Source: Sphingobium sp. CECT 9361 (GTDB taxonomy: Bacteria; Pseudomonadota; Alphaproteobacteria; Sphingomonadales; Sphingomonadaceae). Taken from it: a DNA stretch of 64,000 bases. The notes beneath the pieces were generated by a model. It searched no databases. It saw nothing but the letters and a program-made list of their open reading frames with translations, and had not been told where the DNA came from. Position 1 is the stretch's first letter. Each line of letters starts with the position of its first letter. Positions 22,835-30,707 of the stretch are shown one piece after another. Position numbers and translations under genes: made by a program. The stretch lies in the NCBI RefSeq assembly GCF_918741285.1, contig NZ_CAKKNC010000013.1, positions 62,001 to 126,000 of the forward strand, in the 5' to 3' direction.

Positions 22835-25515
22835 GCTGCGGCATCCTGAACGCGGGCTTCATCATGCTCCAAATCGAGCAGGTCGAAGAGCGACGGGACG
22901 GCCATCTGATCTTCGGTCTCGCGCAGGTAGGATACGCTGCACGCCCAGTAATCGGGATTGAGCTCGCTGCCGGCGCCGCGCCGATCCTTTAACAGTGCGC
23001 GCATCGGTACGGTGCCCAGACCGCAGAAGGGGTCAAACACCAGATCGCCGGGATTCGAGTAGCGGTCGATAAGGCGATCGACGATATCGAACTGCAGCGG
23101 GCACACATGCTTCTCGCGACCCTTTTGGACCTGCTCGCCGTTCAGCGTTCGCATGCGCACGACGTCATCCCAGACGTCAGGATGATGGCTGCCCGGGGAG
23201 ATCGCCATATATGTGCGGGGCAGGTGGCCGCGCTCGTCATTCTCCGGCCGGGCATCGATGGCTTCGCCGATGTCGATATGCGTCTTGTGGCAGTGGATCA
23301 GGTCGCGCGTTTCCTCACGGAAGCGCTTGACGATCCGGCCCGTCGCCATGTCCTTGAACCGGTCGGCGACTTCCCAGAGCTCAGGGATCATCATCGGACG
23401 GTCGCCGCTCGAACGCCAGAATGCGTGCGCATCGACCTGCCAGCGCGCCAGACTATATTCGTCCTTCGCCTTCGTCACGGGCACATCAGCGTAACCGCGG
23501 CTGCGATCCGTCTGAGGTTTGCGCATCAGCAGAACATATTCGGGGCTGCCGCACCCCATCTTGGTCCCGTCCTTCAACATCTCTGTGTAGGACAGGCGGT
23601 ACGTCTGGTTGTTCTCCCGCACGACATCGGTGACGACCGTGATCATGCCCATGAACTGGAAACCGTGGCGCATGTAGTGCTCGATGCACCGGGCGTGGAA
23701 CGGGTTTACCGTCGGCACGCCATCGCCGGTGACGGACCCGAACAGTATCCGGTCCTTCACGTGGATGCAGGCCAGCCGCCCCGGGGCCAATGCGCGCATC
23801 AGGGCCGGGGTCAGGAAGCCCATCTGCGCAAAGAAGTGCGCGTCGTCGTCGGTGTGACCGAAGTCGTTGTAGCTCGGCGTATATTCATAATGATTGGAGA
23901 AGGGGATGCTGGTGACGATCAGGTCGACCGATCCCTCGTCCAGTTGCCGGGCTTCCTCCACGCAATCATTGTGGGCGAGCGTCCAGCCGGTGCCGCTCTC
24001 TACGCGACGCTCGCATCCAATGGCCCGCTTCATTCCCTCGGCTGCGGCTGAGTGATTGAGCCCATAGGTGCGGATCAGGTCCGACATGGTGACGCGAAAC
24101 TCGTCGTCACGTGCCCATTTCGCCTTCAGGTCGCGGACGACTTCGCTTTCGGTTTCCGCATAGATGATGTCGATCTGGACCGGGAACTCCTGCCCAAATC
24201 GCTGTATGCGGTGGATCGCCTGTATGAAGTCGCGGAACTTGTGGCCGATGCCGATGAAGATCGCCCGGTGACAGTAGCGCTGGAGATTGACGCCCCCGCC
24301 GAGCATGACTGGCTTTGCAGCGATCAGTCCGAGTTGCCCGGTGGCGAAGCGCGAAACGATGCCCTCACGAACCTCCAGCTTCTGCGCGCCGAACACTGCC
24401 TCGCACTCTGGCAGGGCGAGCTCCAGTGCCCGACGCTCATCTTCCAGATCATGCCAGAGTATGAAGTTATCGGCGTCTGACGCGGCTACGATCTCGACAG
24501 CTTTATCGATGCGGACATCAAGGGTGCGGCGCTTTTCGCGGCTGGCCTCGACAATGCCGAGCGCCGCGTTACGCATCAGGCGGCCCTGTCCGTTGCTCTC
24601 GGCTGTCGCATCGGCGATGTCGGTTGTGACGCAGTGCCAGCGAACCTCGATCGGGGGCAGGTCATAGCCTTCGTCGGAGAAGCCGAGATCTGACGGGCGC
24701 TGAATGCAGACCGCCCAGCTGTTCACCCACGTCCAGAACTCATCGACCTTATGCGGGTAGAGCGTAAGATCGCCCGCCTTCTGCGCATTACGCTGGAAGA
24801 AGCGGGTCAGCGCCTGGCCGGTGTCCATGATGCCAAGGAAACCGGCGTAGTGGATCATTTCCTTGTAGCGGTTCGGTGCGGGCGTGGCGGTCGCAACAAA
24901 GCGATAGGGCACCGCTTCGAAGAGGGGCAGAAACTCCTGAAACGTCTTCGATCCATAGGACCGCAGCACGTCAGCTTCATCAAGGCTGGCGGCGCGGAAG
25001 CGGGAGATCGTGATCTTCCCTTCGCGCACGCTCTCGTAGTTAGTAAGGAAAATGCCGCCGCAGTCACCGGATGCTTCGATATCGGCATCCGACTGCACAA
25101 AGCGCACCGGTATATCGAGCAGCTCAGCGTCTTTGATGAATTCGCGACGGACGTTCAGGGGGACGACGATCAGTCCATCGGGGCGGAAGCCCTCGGCGGC
25201 TTCGAGCTTACGCAGAATTATGTCGATGATCAGCAGTTGCTGCATCGTCTTGTGGAGCCCGAAGCTTTCGAACAGCCCGCGCCGACCGCCTTCAACCGCC
25301 CAGCGCACGATATGACGGACATGCGGTTTCATTTCCCGGCCGTCAGTCAGGTGCGTGCGAACCTCGTCCAGCGCGCAGGGCAGACCCGCGGGCAGCGCCA
25401 TCGCGATCTTCGCTTCTAGAAACGCGCGGTAATCGCCGGTTTCGCTGGGTTGCAGTTCATCATCCGCAGGAACGACCATCGCCGCACCTGCGCTCTCGCG
25501 CATATCCATGTTCAT
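22831..25515 (-). CDS. SNF2/DEAD-type helicase fused to a beta-class DNA methyltransferase
   Basis: 894 residues. The N-terminal half is helicase-like: P-loop position reads FGLHKT (residues 85-90) where GxGKT is usual, Walker B is LDEAD (178-182), motif III TATPAPN (about 208-214), and a second RecA-like domain ends IQAIHRIQRFGQE. The C-terminal half is a methyltransferase: catalytic motif TSIPF (about residue 560) in place of S/DPPY, and the AdoMet motif DPFCGLGT (828-835) in the order of beta-class enzymes. Likely acts on phage DNA as anti-restriction or in replication. Target and activity unknown. Confidence 0.85.
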   Translation of the reverse strand: MNMDMRESAGAAMVVPADDELQPSETGDYRAFLEAKIAMALPAGLPCALDEVRTHLTDGREMKPHVRHIVRWAVEGGRRGLFESFGLHKTMQQLLIIDIILRKLEAAEGFRPDGLIVVPLNVRREFIKDAELLDIPVRFVQSDADIEASGDCGGIFLTNYESVREGKITISRFRAASLDEADVLRSYGSKTFQEFLPLFEAVPYRFVATATPAPNRYKEMIHYAGFLGIMDTGQALTRFFQRNAQKAGDLTLYPHKVDEFWTWVNSWAVCIQRPSDLGFSDEGYDLPPIEVRWHCVTTDIADATAESNGQGRLMRNAALGIVEASREKRRTLDVRIDKAVEIVAASDADNFILWHDLEDERRALELALPECEAVFGAQKLEVREGIVSRFATGQLGLIAAKPVMLGGGVNLQRYCHRAIFIGIGHKFRDFIQAIHRIQRFGQEFPVQIDIIYAETESEVVRDLKAKWARDDEFRVTMSDLIRTYGLNHSAAAEGMKRAIGCERRVESGTGWTLAHNDCVEEARQLDEGSVDLIVTSIPFSNHYEYTPSYNDFGHTDDDAHFFAQMGFLTPALMRALAPGRLACIHVKDRILFGSVTGDGVPTVNPFHARCIEHYMRHGFQFMGMITVVTDVVRENNQTYRLSYTEMLKDGTKMGCGSPEYVLLMRKPQTDRSRGYADVPVTKAKDEYSLARWQVDAHAFWRSSGDRPMMIPELWEVADRFKDMATGRIVKRFREETRDLIHCHKTHIDIGEAIDARPENDERGHLPRTYMAISPGSHHPDVWDDVVRMRTLNGEQVQKGREKHVCPLQFDIVDRLIDRYSNPGDLVFDPFCGLGTVPMRALLKDRRGAGSELNPDYWACSVSYLRETEDQMAVPSLFDLLDLEHDEARVQDAAA

Positions 25516-25549
25516 GTCTCCGGTGCGGCTGGGCCGCGTTATCAGTGTC

Positions 25550-26071
25550 TCAGCTTGCGGCGGCCCTCAGGCGTACGGTGTTTCGGCGGTTGTCGAGCAT
25601 CGTGGAAATGTCGTGCAGCAGGTCGATCACGCCCGCCTTATCCAGCTCGCGCACATCTGCGTCACAGCACTGGCCGTCGGCGAGCAGGGTCATCAGCAAC
25701 GGCAGCGCCTTGGCGATCGCGACTGGGATAGACCCCACATCGCCAACGCACACCGCATCGACAGGGACAGCCTTTGCACCGATCAGCGCCATCACCGTGG
25801 AGAGGGAAGCAGGTCCGAACGCCTTGCCGATCGACAGCATGGCAACCGAAGACAGGTCGCCTTTGCGGTTACGGGCGTTGCCGACGGTGGCGGCGGACGT
25901 GCCGAGCAGATCGGCCATGTCCTGGTCGGACAGCCCGCCTTCGCGCGCAGCGACGCCGATCATCGTCTGGCTGATCGCCTCGCGATAAGAACTTTGGGTG
26001 AGACGGTGCGAATTGCCCAACACGTTGGGTGCGCGCGAGGCTAGACCGGCATCATGAGAACGCACAGACAT
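25550..26071 (-). CDS. HTH DNA-binding regulator of the early operon
   Basis: 173 residues from ATG at 26071, which overlaps the upstream stop (TGATG). The longer frame to 26161 would cover that gene. Contains an HTH-type stretch GLSDQDMADLLGTSAATVGNARNRKGDLS. The C-terminal part is helical with a CCDAD segment. Second gene of the leftward operon, a position used by CII-like or other early regulators; specific role unknown. Confidence 0.6.
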   Translation of the reverse strand: MSVRSHDAGLASRAPNVLGNSHRLTQSSYREAISQTMIGVAAREGGLSDQDMADLLGTSAATVGNARNRKGDLSSVAMLSIGKAFGPASLSTVMALIGAKAVPVDAVCVGDVGSIPVAIAKALPLLMTLLADGQCCDADVRELDKAGVIDLLHDISTMLDNRRNTVRLRAAAS

Positions 26072-26364
26072 CACGCCGCCTCCCGATGCACATTCGGGCA
26101 CTCGCGCACATTGCACGCCCGCACAGTCGGATCGTCCAGCCGGTGGTCGCAGGTGGTGCATAGGGCAGGGGATGCAGCACCCACCTCGATAAAGAGGCGG
26201 ACCTTTGCCTCAGTAGCGGGCCAGACCTTGCGACCGTTGCGAATGTCCCGCACAAAATGCGGATCATTCAATGCCTTTCGTCCGAAGGTAACCTCGGACA
26301 TGCTACACTCGGAGGTGAAGCGCTCAATATCCTTAAGGAGTTCTGGGTGCTGGAGCATGATCAA
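26071..26364 (-). CDS. Cro-like regulator, divergent from the repressor
   Basis: 97 residues at most. N-terminal HTH-like domain (MSEVTFGRKALNDPHFVRDIRNGRKV) and a C-terminal Cys-rich knuckle CTTCDHRLDDPTVRACNVRECPN. First gene of the leftward early operon, facing the repressor across the operator cluster, which is the Cro position. The best promoter (TTGACG, 17-base spacer, TTAAGC) would start transcription at about 26359, inside the first codons, so translation may begin leaderless at the ATG at 26358. Confidence 0.65.
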   Translation of the reverse strand: MIMLQHPELLKDIERFTSECSMSEVTFGRKALNDPHFVRDIRNGRKVWPATEAKVRLFIEVGAASPALCTTCDHRLDDPTVRACNVRECPNVHREAA

Positions 26365-26365
26365 T

Positions 26366-26394
26366 GCTTAACGTAGGATGCGTCCTACCGTCAA
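26366..26394 (-). promoter_or_regulatory. Candidate leftward early promoter with operator in its spacer
   Basis: On the minus strand TTGACG (26394-26389) is followed after 17 bases by TTAAGC (26371-26366). Operator O1 fills the spacer. The rightward promoter at 29179 has the same arrangement. Confidence 0.45.
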
Positions 26395-26456
26395 GCGAAA
26401 TACATAGGACAAGTCCTAGTATAGATGTTGGCCTACAAATGTGGGATGCGCCCTAC
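26373..26456. promoter_or_regulatory. Operator cluster O1-O3 of the prophage repressor
   Basis: Three 14-base inverted repeats with GGA/TCC-type half sites: TAGGATGCGTCCTA (26374-26387), TAGGACAAGTCCTA (26405-26418) and TGGGATGCGCCCTA (26442-26455). Start-to-start spacing is 31 and 37 bases. O1 lies before the Cro-like gene. O3 ends one base before the repressor ATG, fitting autorepression. Confidence 0.8.
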
Positions 26457-27182
26457 ATGGAAAAGCCCCTTGAGACGGCACTTCAGGCCTTCGTGCGGAA
26501 GGCGATCGCGCAGACGCCGCGAGCGCGCGATCACTTTGACAGCCTCATACGTCGCCAATCGGGGACGAAGGGCAAACCACTTTATGACCTGTCGCGGGGC
26601 AAAGGGCTCAAGCCCAGTGCGACCATGTTGGGTCATATGGCTGCGGCGCTAGACCAGCCGCTAGAATTGTTGGTTAAGGCTGCGCAAGGCGAAGATGTCG
26701 AGCCGGTCGCGACTGGGCTACTTCCTTCGCCGACGGACCGACATACTAAAGACATTGATGTTGAGGAAAACGACACGGCGGACGTCCAGGAGATGGATCT
26801 GGCCTATGGCATGGGCGGGGGCACGTATCTCGATGTGCCGGTAAAGAGCACGCCGCTGACGTTTTCGCGCAAGTGGCTTCGCATGTTCACCGAAGCACCG
26901 CCTGAGAAGATCTTCGTCGCGCGCGGCATGGGTGATTCCATGATGCCCACGATCCTTGATGCAGACATCGTTCTCATCGACACTTCAGACAATCGCGTCA
27001 TGGCGGGCGATAAGATCTGGGCCGTGGCATACGGGCAAACCGGATTGATCAAGCGGCTCCGGCCGATGCCCGACGGCAGTGTGAAAATCCTGTCGGACAA
27101 TCCCAGCGTGCCGTCGGAGACGGCATATGATGGCGAACTGAACGTAGTGGGACGCGTCGTGGCGATCGTGCGGAAAACCTGA
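26457..27182 (+). CDS. LexA/CI-type phage repressor with S24 peptidase domain
   Basis: 241 residues from ATG at 26457; the in-frame ATG at 26364 would translate the operators. N-terminal HTH region (SLIRRQSGTKGKPLYDLSRGKGLKPSATMLGHMAAALDQ), linker, then a peptidase_S24 domain: ARGMGDSMMPTILDADIVLID holds the nucleophilic serine, and AGDKIWAVAYGQTGLIKRL the catalytic lysine region. Self-cleavage upon RecA activation would induce the prophage. It heads a lysogen-expressed rightward unit with the kinase cassette. Confidence 0.9.
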   Translation: MEKPLETALQAFVRKAIAQTPRARDHFDSLIRRQSGTKGKPLYDLSRGKGLKPSATMLGHMAAALDQPLELLVKAAQGEDVEPVATGLLPSPTDRHTKDIDVEENDTADVQEMDLAYGMGGGTYLDVPVKSTPLTFSRKWLRMFTEAPPEKIFVARGMGDSMMPTILDADIVLIDTSDNRVMAGDKIWAVAYGQTGLIKRLRPMPDGSVKILSDNPSVPSETAYDGELNVVGRVVAIVRKT

Positions 27183-27187
27183 TCCCA

Positions 27188-27916
27188 ATGGCGCTAGACC
27201 GTCTTACTGTGACCGAAGTAATGAGGGCCACGAAGAGCGGACAAACTCGCCCTTTCCAATGCATCCTAGAGGATGGGCAGATCTACGCCGTGAAGGGGCG
27301 TGGTGCCCAACCACATGGTCTTATCGCTGAAGTATGTGCGGCTCGCCTCGGGCGTCTTATAGATTTGCCGGTGCCGGATTTTGTGATAGCTGACGTGCCC
27401 GACGCACTAATCAGAGAATCCACCCTCGAAGGTGTTTGGTCAGGGCTAGGGGCTGGACCCGCCTTTGGCTCGAAGTGGCACGATGCTGCAGAGCCGATCA
27501 CACCTTCAATGAGAGATCGGTCTGATCCTTATATACTCGCAACCATTTATGTGTTTGATCACTGGATCGCCAACGCGGATCGTACCCTTGGGGAAACTGC
27601 CGGCAATCCAAATCTTCTTTATAAGCTGGCAGATGGCAGCCTTGTAGTTTTCGATCATAATCTCTCGTTTGATTCAGAATATTCGTGCAATGAACTATAT
27701 TACCATGCCGGGCGGACCAGCTGGCAAAAGGTGTGCCAGGATGTCTCATTTCGTAACGACATCCTCATGAAATTGGCGTACGCATTTCATAAATTAAACG
27801 AGATTATGTCGGATTTGCCTGATGAGTGGCTAGAGGATGCTCCTTGGATGCCCGGATTAGTGTTGCAAACGCTTGAACGTAAGAACCACAAGATTTTTTG
27901 GGATCAGTTAGGATGA
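27188..27916 (+). CDS. HipA-like kinase (HipA_2 type)
   Basis: 242 residues starting five bases after the repressor stop. Kinase features: K36 in YAVKGRG, catalytic segment DHWIANADRT with D131, N140 and the metal-binding FDHN with D156. All key residues are present, so it is probably active. No HipB-type antitoxin is adjacent; instead a DUF3037 gene overlaps its end, a pairing often seen. Base composition is visibly AT-richer than the surrounding phage genes, suggesting a cargo gene. Substrate unknown; defence or toxin role is inference. Confidence 0.8.
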   Translation: MALDRLTVTEVMRATKSGQTRPFQCILEDGQIYAVKGRGAQPHGLIAEVCAARLGRLIDLPVPDFVIADVPDALIRESTLEGVWSGLGAGPAFGSKWHDAAEPITPSMRDRSDPYILATIYVFDHWIANADRTLGETAGNPNLLYKLADGSLVVFDHNLSFDSEYSCNELYYHAGRTSWQKVCQDVSFRNDILMKLAYAFHKLNEIMSDLPDEWLEDAPWMPGLVLQTLERKNHKIFWDQLG

Positions 27917-28758
27917 AGGAAGTCTATCGCTACTCCATCATTCGGTTTCAGCCATTTGCAGACCTCGGCGAGTTCGCAAATGTTGGTGTCGTTGCAATTA
28001 GTCCATCTCATGGGGCTGCGGCGTTCAAGATCGCGCGGAAAAGGTTCGGGCGCCTTCATGACTTTTTTGGTGACGATGCATATCGGGCATACGGACCGGC
28101 GGTAGATTATCTGCGAGAGGAACTGGGCCGCTTGGTGATGTATGGCGGTTTGGGCGCCAGCCGAGAGGCAATCCAGATATTCAATCACCTCACGCGCGAA
28201 CACGAATCTACGCTTGTCTTCAGCGAGGTACGCACTGTCCTTTTTGAGGCAGGAATAGACGAGCTTGTGCGATCGCTGTTTGCGAGGCTCGTGATGCGCC
28301 AGCTGCAAGAAGCCAATGATCTCACCTTGATAACGGAAATCCGGCAGGCGTTGCGAGAAAACGGGATTAGAAGTTTTAAAGCCATTCGGCTGGATGACGA
28401 TGTCGTTCCCGTCAAATTCCCAATAGCCAATGATGATGGTCGCCTGCGTGCCATACATCCCCTTGCTTTCAATCAAAAAACGCCTTTAGCTGTTTTTGAT
28501 CATGGATCACTGTGGAGGAAGCGCCTGAGCTATTTGTTGAACCAAAACAAGATTGACGAAGGTGCCGTTCTATTAGCAGTGGAACCGCCCGAAAACGGTG
28601 CGAGCCGGTCGATCCAACATGCATTCAACGAAGCTATGGGCGAGATACAATCGCTGCCGTTCGAACAGGTCGAAGGGCAAATACATGGGCAAGTAAATCC
28701 CCGGATCATCCAATTTGCGGATGCAGTGATCAGCAGGCGCAGCCCACTGTTCAACTAA
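27913..28758 (+). CDS. DUF3037 protein, partner of the HipA-like kinase
   Basis: 281 residues from ATG at 27913, overlapping the kinase stop by four bases. The N-terminus YRYSIIRFQPFADLGEFANVGVVAISPSH is the DUF3037 hallmark. The rest is mixed helical/beta without a known active site. The four-base overlap implies matched expression with the kinase, as for a toxin-antitoxin or effector-regulator pair. Function not established. Confidence 0.8.
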   Translation: MKEVYRYSIIRFQPFADLGEFANVGVVAISPSHGAAAFKIARKRFGRLHDFFGDDAYRAYGPAVDYLREELGRLVMYGGLGASREAIQIFNHLTREHESTLVFSEVRTVLFEAGIDELVRSLFARLVMRQLQEANDLTLITEIRQALRENGIRSFKAIRLDDDVVPVKFPIANDDGRLRAIHPLAFNQKTPLAVFDHGSLWRKRLSYLLNQNKIDEGAVLLAVEPPENGASRSIQHAFNEAMGEIQSLPFEQVEGQIHGQVNPRIIQFADAVISRRSPLFN

Positions 28759-28762
28759 TTCT

Positions 28763-29155
28763 ATGCGCCAACTATCCCTTGCCGTCGTGGGCGCCCAGTT
28801 CTCCAACGCCAACGCTAAGGGTCCGACACGCCTCTTTGAGATCCGTATCTGTGCGCCAGGCGAGCATGTCGATCTGATCCCCGAGCCCAGAAACCCAGCC
28901 GATCCACGAGCCATCGCGGTCTATAGCTGTCGTGGTATCCAGCTAGGCTACCTGACAGCCGAGCGCGCCCCTTGGATTGGCAACATCCTGCGGCAGGGAT
29001 TGGAAATCCGAGCCATCTTTCAGTCTGCTACGCAAAGCGGCGCTATTATTCGCGCGACGTTGGACGGGAGCAATCCTGCCTTACCTCCGCCACCTCCGGC
29101 GCGACCAGCCGCAGATGACGACTTTTGGCCAGATTATATCCCGCCTGACGAGTAG
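28763..29155 (+). CDS. HIRAN-domain protein
   Basis: 130 residues. HIRAN pattern: GEHVDLIPEPRNPADPRAIAVYSCRGIQLGYL and ERAPWIGNILRQG. HIRAN domains in HLTF and other remodelers bind DNA ends, especially 3' single-stranded ends. Here the domain stands alone with a proline-rich, acidic tail (PPPPPARPAADDD). Third gene of the repressor-linked cassette, four bases after DUF3037. May sense DNA ends for the cassette; this is inference. Confidence 0.8.
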   Translation: MRQLSLAVVGAQFSNANAKGPTRLFEIRICAPGEHVDLIPEPRNPADPRAIAVYSCRGIQLGYLTAERAPWIGNILRQGLEIRAIFQSATQSGAIIRATLDGSNPALPPPPPARPAADDDFWPDYIPPDE

Positions 29156-29156
29156 A

Positions 29157-29207
29157 TAGGACATATCCCACTTTCCTATTGCAAGGTAGGACGCGTCCTA
29201 CTACAAG
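29157..29207 (+). promoter_or_regulatory. Rightward early promoter with two repressor operators
   Basis: TTGCAA (29179-29184), a 17-base spacer, then TACAAG (29202-29207). The spacer holds a perfect 16-base palindrome GTAGGACGCGTCCTAC (29186-29201). A second site TAGGACATATCCCA is at 29157-29170, 30 bases upstream. Both match the sites beside the repressor, so the downstream small-gene operon should be silenced in the lysogen. Confidence 0.75.
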
Positions 29208-29270
29208 CATTCCATCACCTGACCTCTTCCGCCTCATGCGGTTGACGCGAGACGGTTCTGGGAGGCCAGT

Positions 29271-29429
29271 ATGTTTCACAAGCAATCACGCGATCTGCCC
29301 GATCCATTCGCCTATGAGTGGATGGACGACGCCCCCAATGTTCCCATATTCAAAATCCTCGTCAGCTGCGCTGCGCTCTGGGCGATGATTATCGGCACAT
29401 TGTGGGCGTGGCTGGATTGGGTCTCGTGA
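29271..29429 (+). CDS. Small single-span membrane protein
   Basis: 52 residues, ATG with GGGAGG upstream, first gene after the operator-controlled promoter. Acidic N-terminus (DLPDPFAYEWMDDAP) and one hydrophobic helix VSCAALWAMIIGTLWAWL. Its stop overlaps the next start by four bases. No family recognised. Confidence 0.65.
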   Translation: MFHKQSRDLPDPFAYEWMDDAPNVPIFKILVSCAALWAMIIGTLWAWLDWVS

Positions 29430-29566
29430 CCGCCATCCTGTCGCTCGCCATTCCCGCGCTGATCGGCATCGCCCTGATCGCTCGCGCCGTTCGTCGCAAC
29501 GACGTCGACACCGCCATCACCACCGTGAGCGCGATGATCGTCTTCTTCGGGATCGTCCTGCCATGA
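29426..29566 (+). CDS. Small two-span membrane protein
   Basis: 46 residues from GTG at 29426 in a GTGA overlap. Two hydrophobic stretches (AILSLAIPALIGIALIA and SAMIVFFGIVLP) flank a charged RAVRRNDVD turn. Its stop overlaps the next ATG. No family recognised. Confidence 0.6.
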   Translation: MTAILSLAIPALIGIALIARAVRRNDVDTAITTVSAMIVFFGIVLP

Positions 29567-29763
29567 GGGTCCGCATCCATACGACGGGCACGGACCCGTT
29601 GCGCAAGGTGCCGCGCACTGCATGGCAGGCGGAGCGGGAGAGGGGCGTGATCCTGCCCATGGCGCAGCCTGCGCGCGACCAGAGCCGCCACCGCTTCACG
29701 GTCGCGGCCATCGGCGCGCTGCTCACGCTGTTCATGCTTATAGCGCTGCAGGTGTTCTCGTGA
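29563..29763 (+). CDS. Small membrane protein with basic cytoplasmic part
   Basis: 66 residues, ATG in a four-base overlap with the previous gene. Arg-rich N-terminal part (RKVPRTAWQAERERG) and one C-terminal membrane helix FTVAAIGALLTLFMLIALQVF. Overlaps the next start (GTGA). No family recognised. Confidence 0.6.
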   Translation: MRVRIHTTGTDPLRKVPRTAWQAERERGVILPMAQPARDQSRHRFTVAAIGALLTLFMLIALQVFS

Positions 29764-29996
29764 TCGATCATGCACCCCTGCGCGCCGCGGCTGTCCGGTC
29801 GTTCGCGCAATCCGCCGCCGTGGTCGCGACGTGCAGCCGCATCCAGTTTCCCAATGACCGGGGAGGTTGTCGTACGTCCCCCCGCAAAGCCGATCCGGTC
29901 ACAGCCTCGCGCATCACTCCCCCCGATGCGAATTCTCATCCAAGCCGGTCGGTTGTCGAGGCCGATCGACCGGCGCGTGTTTCGTCATGCGGATGA
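29760..29996 (+). CDS. Small phage protein of unknown function
   Basis: 78 residues from GTG at 29760 in a four-base overlap with the preceding gene; its stop overlaps an ATG at 29993 in the same way. The overlaps on both sides are the main support. Composition is Ser/Arg/Ala-rich with no clear structure, and two other frames are also open here, so this call is weaker than its neighbours. Confidence 0.4.
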   Translation: MIDHAPLRAAAVRSFAQSAAVVATCSRIQFPNDRGGCRTSPRKADPVTASRITPPDANSHPSRSVVEADRPARVSSCG

Positions 29997-30124
29997 TCGC
30001 AATGGCAGCGCCCTGCATCGTATGCACGCTGGTCACGGGGTATTTCGCTATAACGGTTAGCCCGTGGTGGCTTGTCGGAACCGCCCTCTGCATGATCCTC
30101 GCCGAAGAGGTCAAAGACAAATGA
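29993..30124 (+). CDS. Small two-span membrane protein
   Basis: 43 residues, ATG at 29993 overlapping the previous stop (an alternative ATG is at 29987). Almost wholly hydrophobic: APCIVCTLVTGYFAITVSPWWLVGTALCMILAEEVKDK. Stop overlaps the next gene's start. Role unknown. Confidence 0.5.
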   Translation: MIAMAAPCIVCTLVTGYFAITVSPWWLVGTALCMILAEEVKDK

Positions 30125-30315
30125 GCCACCGCATCACCGGCACCGATAGCTGTATCGAATGCGGCGCCACCCCAGCATCGCACAACCTGCTTTGCGAGGC
30201 CTGTGCGCCATCGTACGCGGACCCAGCCGATGAGTGCCTGTGTCCGGTGTGCCAAAGCGACATGGCGCAGATCCATCCGTGCCTGCGTACGGAGCAAGAT
30301 AGGGCAGGGGCATGA
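30121..30315 (+). CDS. Small zinc-ribbon protein
   Basis: 64 residues, ATG in an ATGA overlap. Two CxxC pairs, CIECGATP and CEAC, then CLCPVCQSD, typical of a zinc ribbon. Overlaps the next gene by four bases. Probably nucleic-acid or protein binding; no family assigned. Confidence 0.6.
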   Translation: MSHRITGTDSCIECGATPASHNLLCEACAPSYADPADECLCPVCQSDMAQIHPCLRTEQDRAGA

Positions 30316-30707
30316 CAGAAGCTGTCACCCTGCGCGTCGATCGCTTCGGCATCCCGCACCACGCCTACCTGCAGGCTGACGGCCGCTATTTGCTGTGCAA
30401 GCGCCGGGTGGAACTGTGCAAGGCATGTAAGGAGGGCGGTGTTCCTCCGATCCCGGCCGATCCATATCAAATTGCACTCGACCTGTTCCGCAAGCACTGG
30501 GGGCTGCGGTGGCGCGAACACTATCGCTTGCCCGCGATGATGCAGGACGACGCGACCGTCGACGAGGCCACCGGTGCCCATATCATTGCCCTGTCGGGCG
30601 ATGGCACCGAAGTGACCGTGCTTGCCCAGTTCGGCATGGACGAGAGCGTGATGCTCGGCCTGGGCGCGCTGGTCGCTGTGCATAACGAAAAGATCGGAGA
30701 GATTTGA
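30312..30707 (+). CDS. Phage protein of unknown function
   Basis: 131 residues, ATG overlapping the previous stop. Contains CKRRVELCKACKEGG, a short Cys motif, and two helical segments. Ends one base into the next gene's ATG (TGATG). No family recognised. Confidence 0.55.
   Translation: MTEAVTLRVDRFGIPHHAYLQADGRYLLCKRRVELCKACKEGGVPPIPADPYQIALDLFRKHWGLRWREHYRLPAMMQDDATVDEATGAHIIALSGDGTEVTVLAQFGMDESVMLGLGALVAVHNEKIGEI

Noticed and set aside
23107..24051. Plus-strand open frame of 314 codons
   Set aside because: Lies wholly within the helicase-methyltransferase gene on the other strand and is a GC-rich shadow.
27188..28758. Classical HipBA toxin-antitoxin operon
   Set aside because: No HipB-like HTH gene is adjacent; the partner is DUF3037 and the kinase is of the short HipA_2 type.
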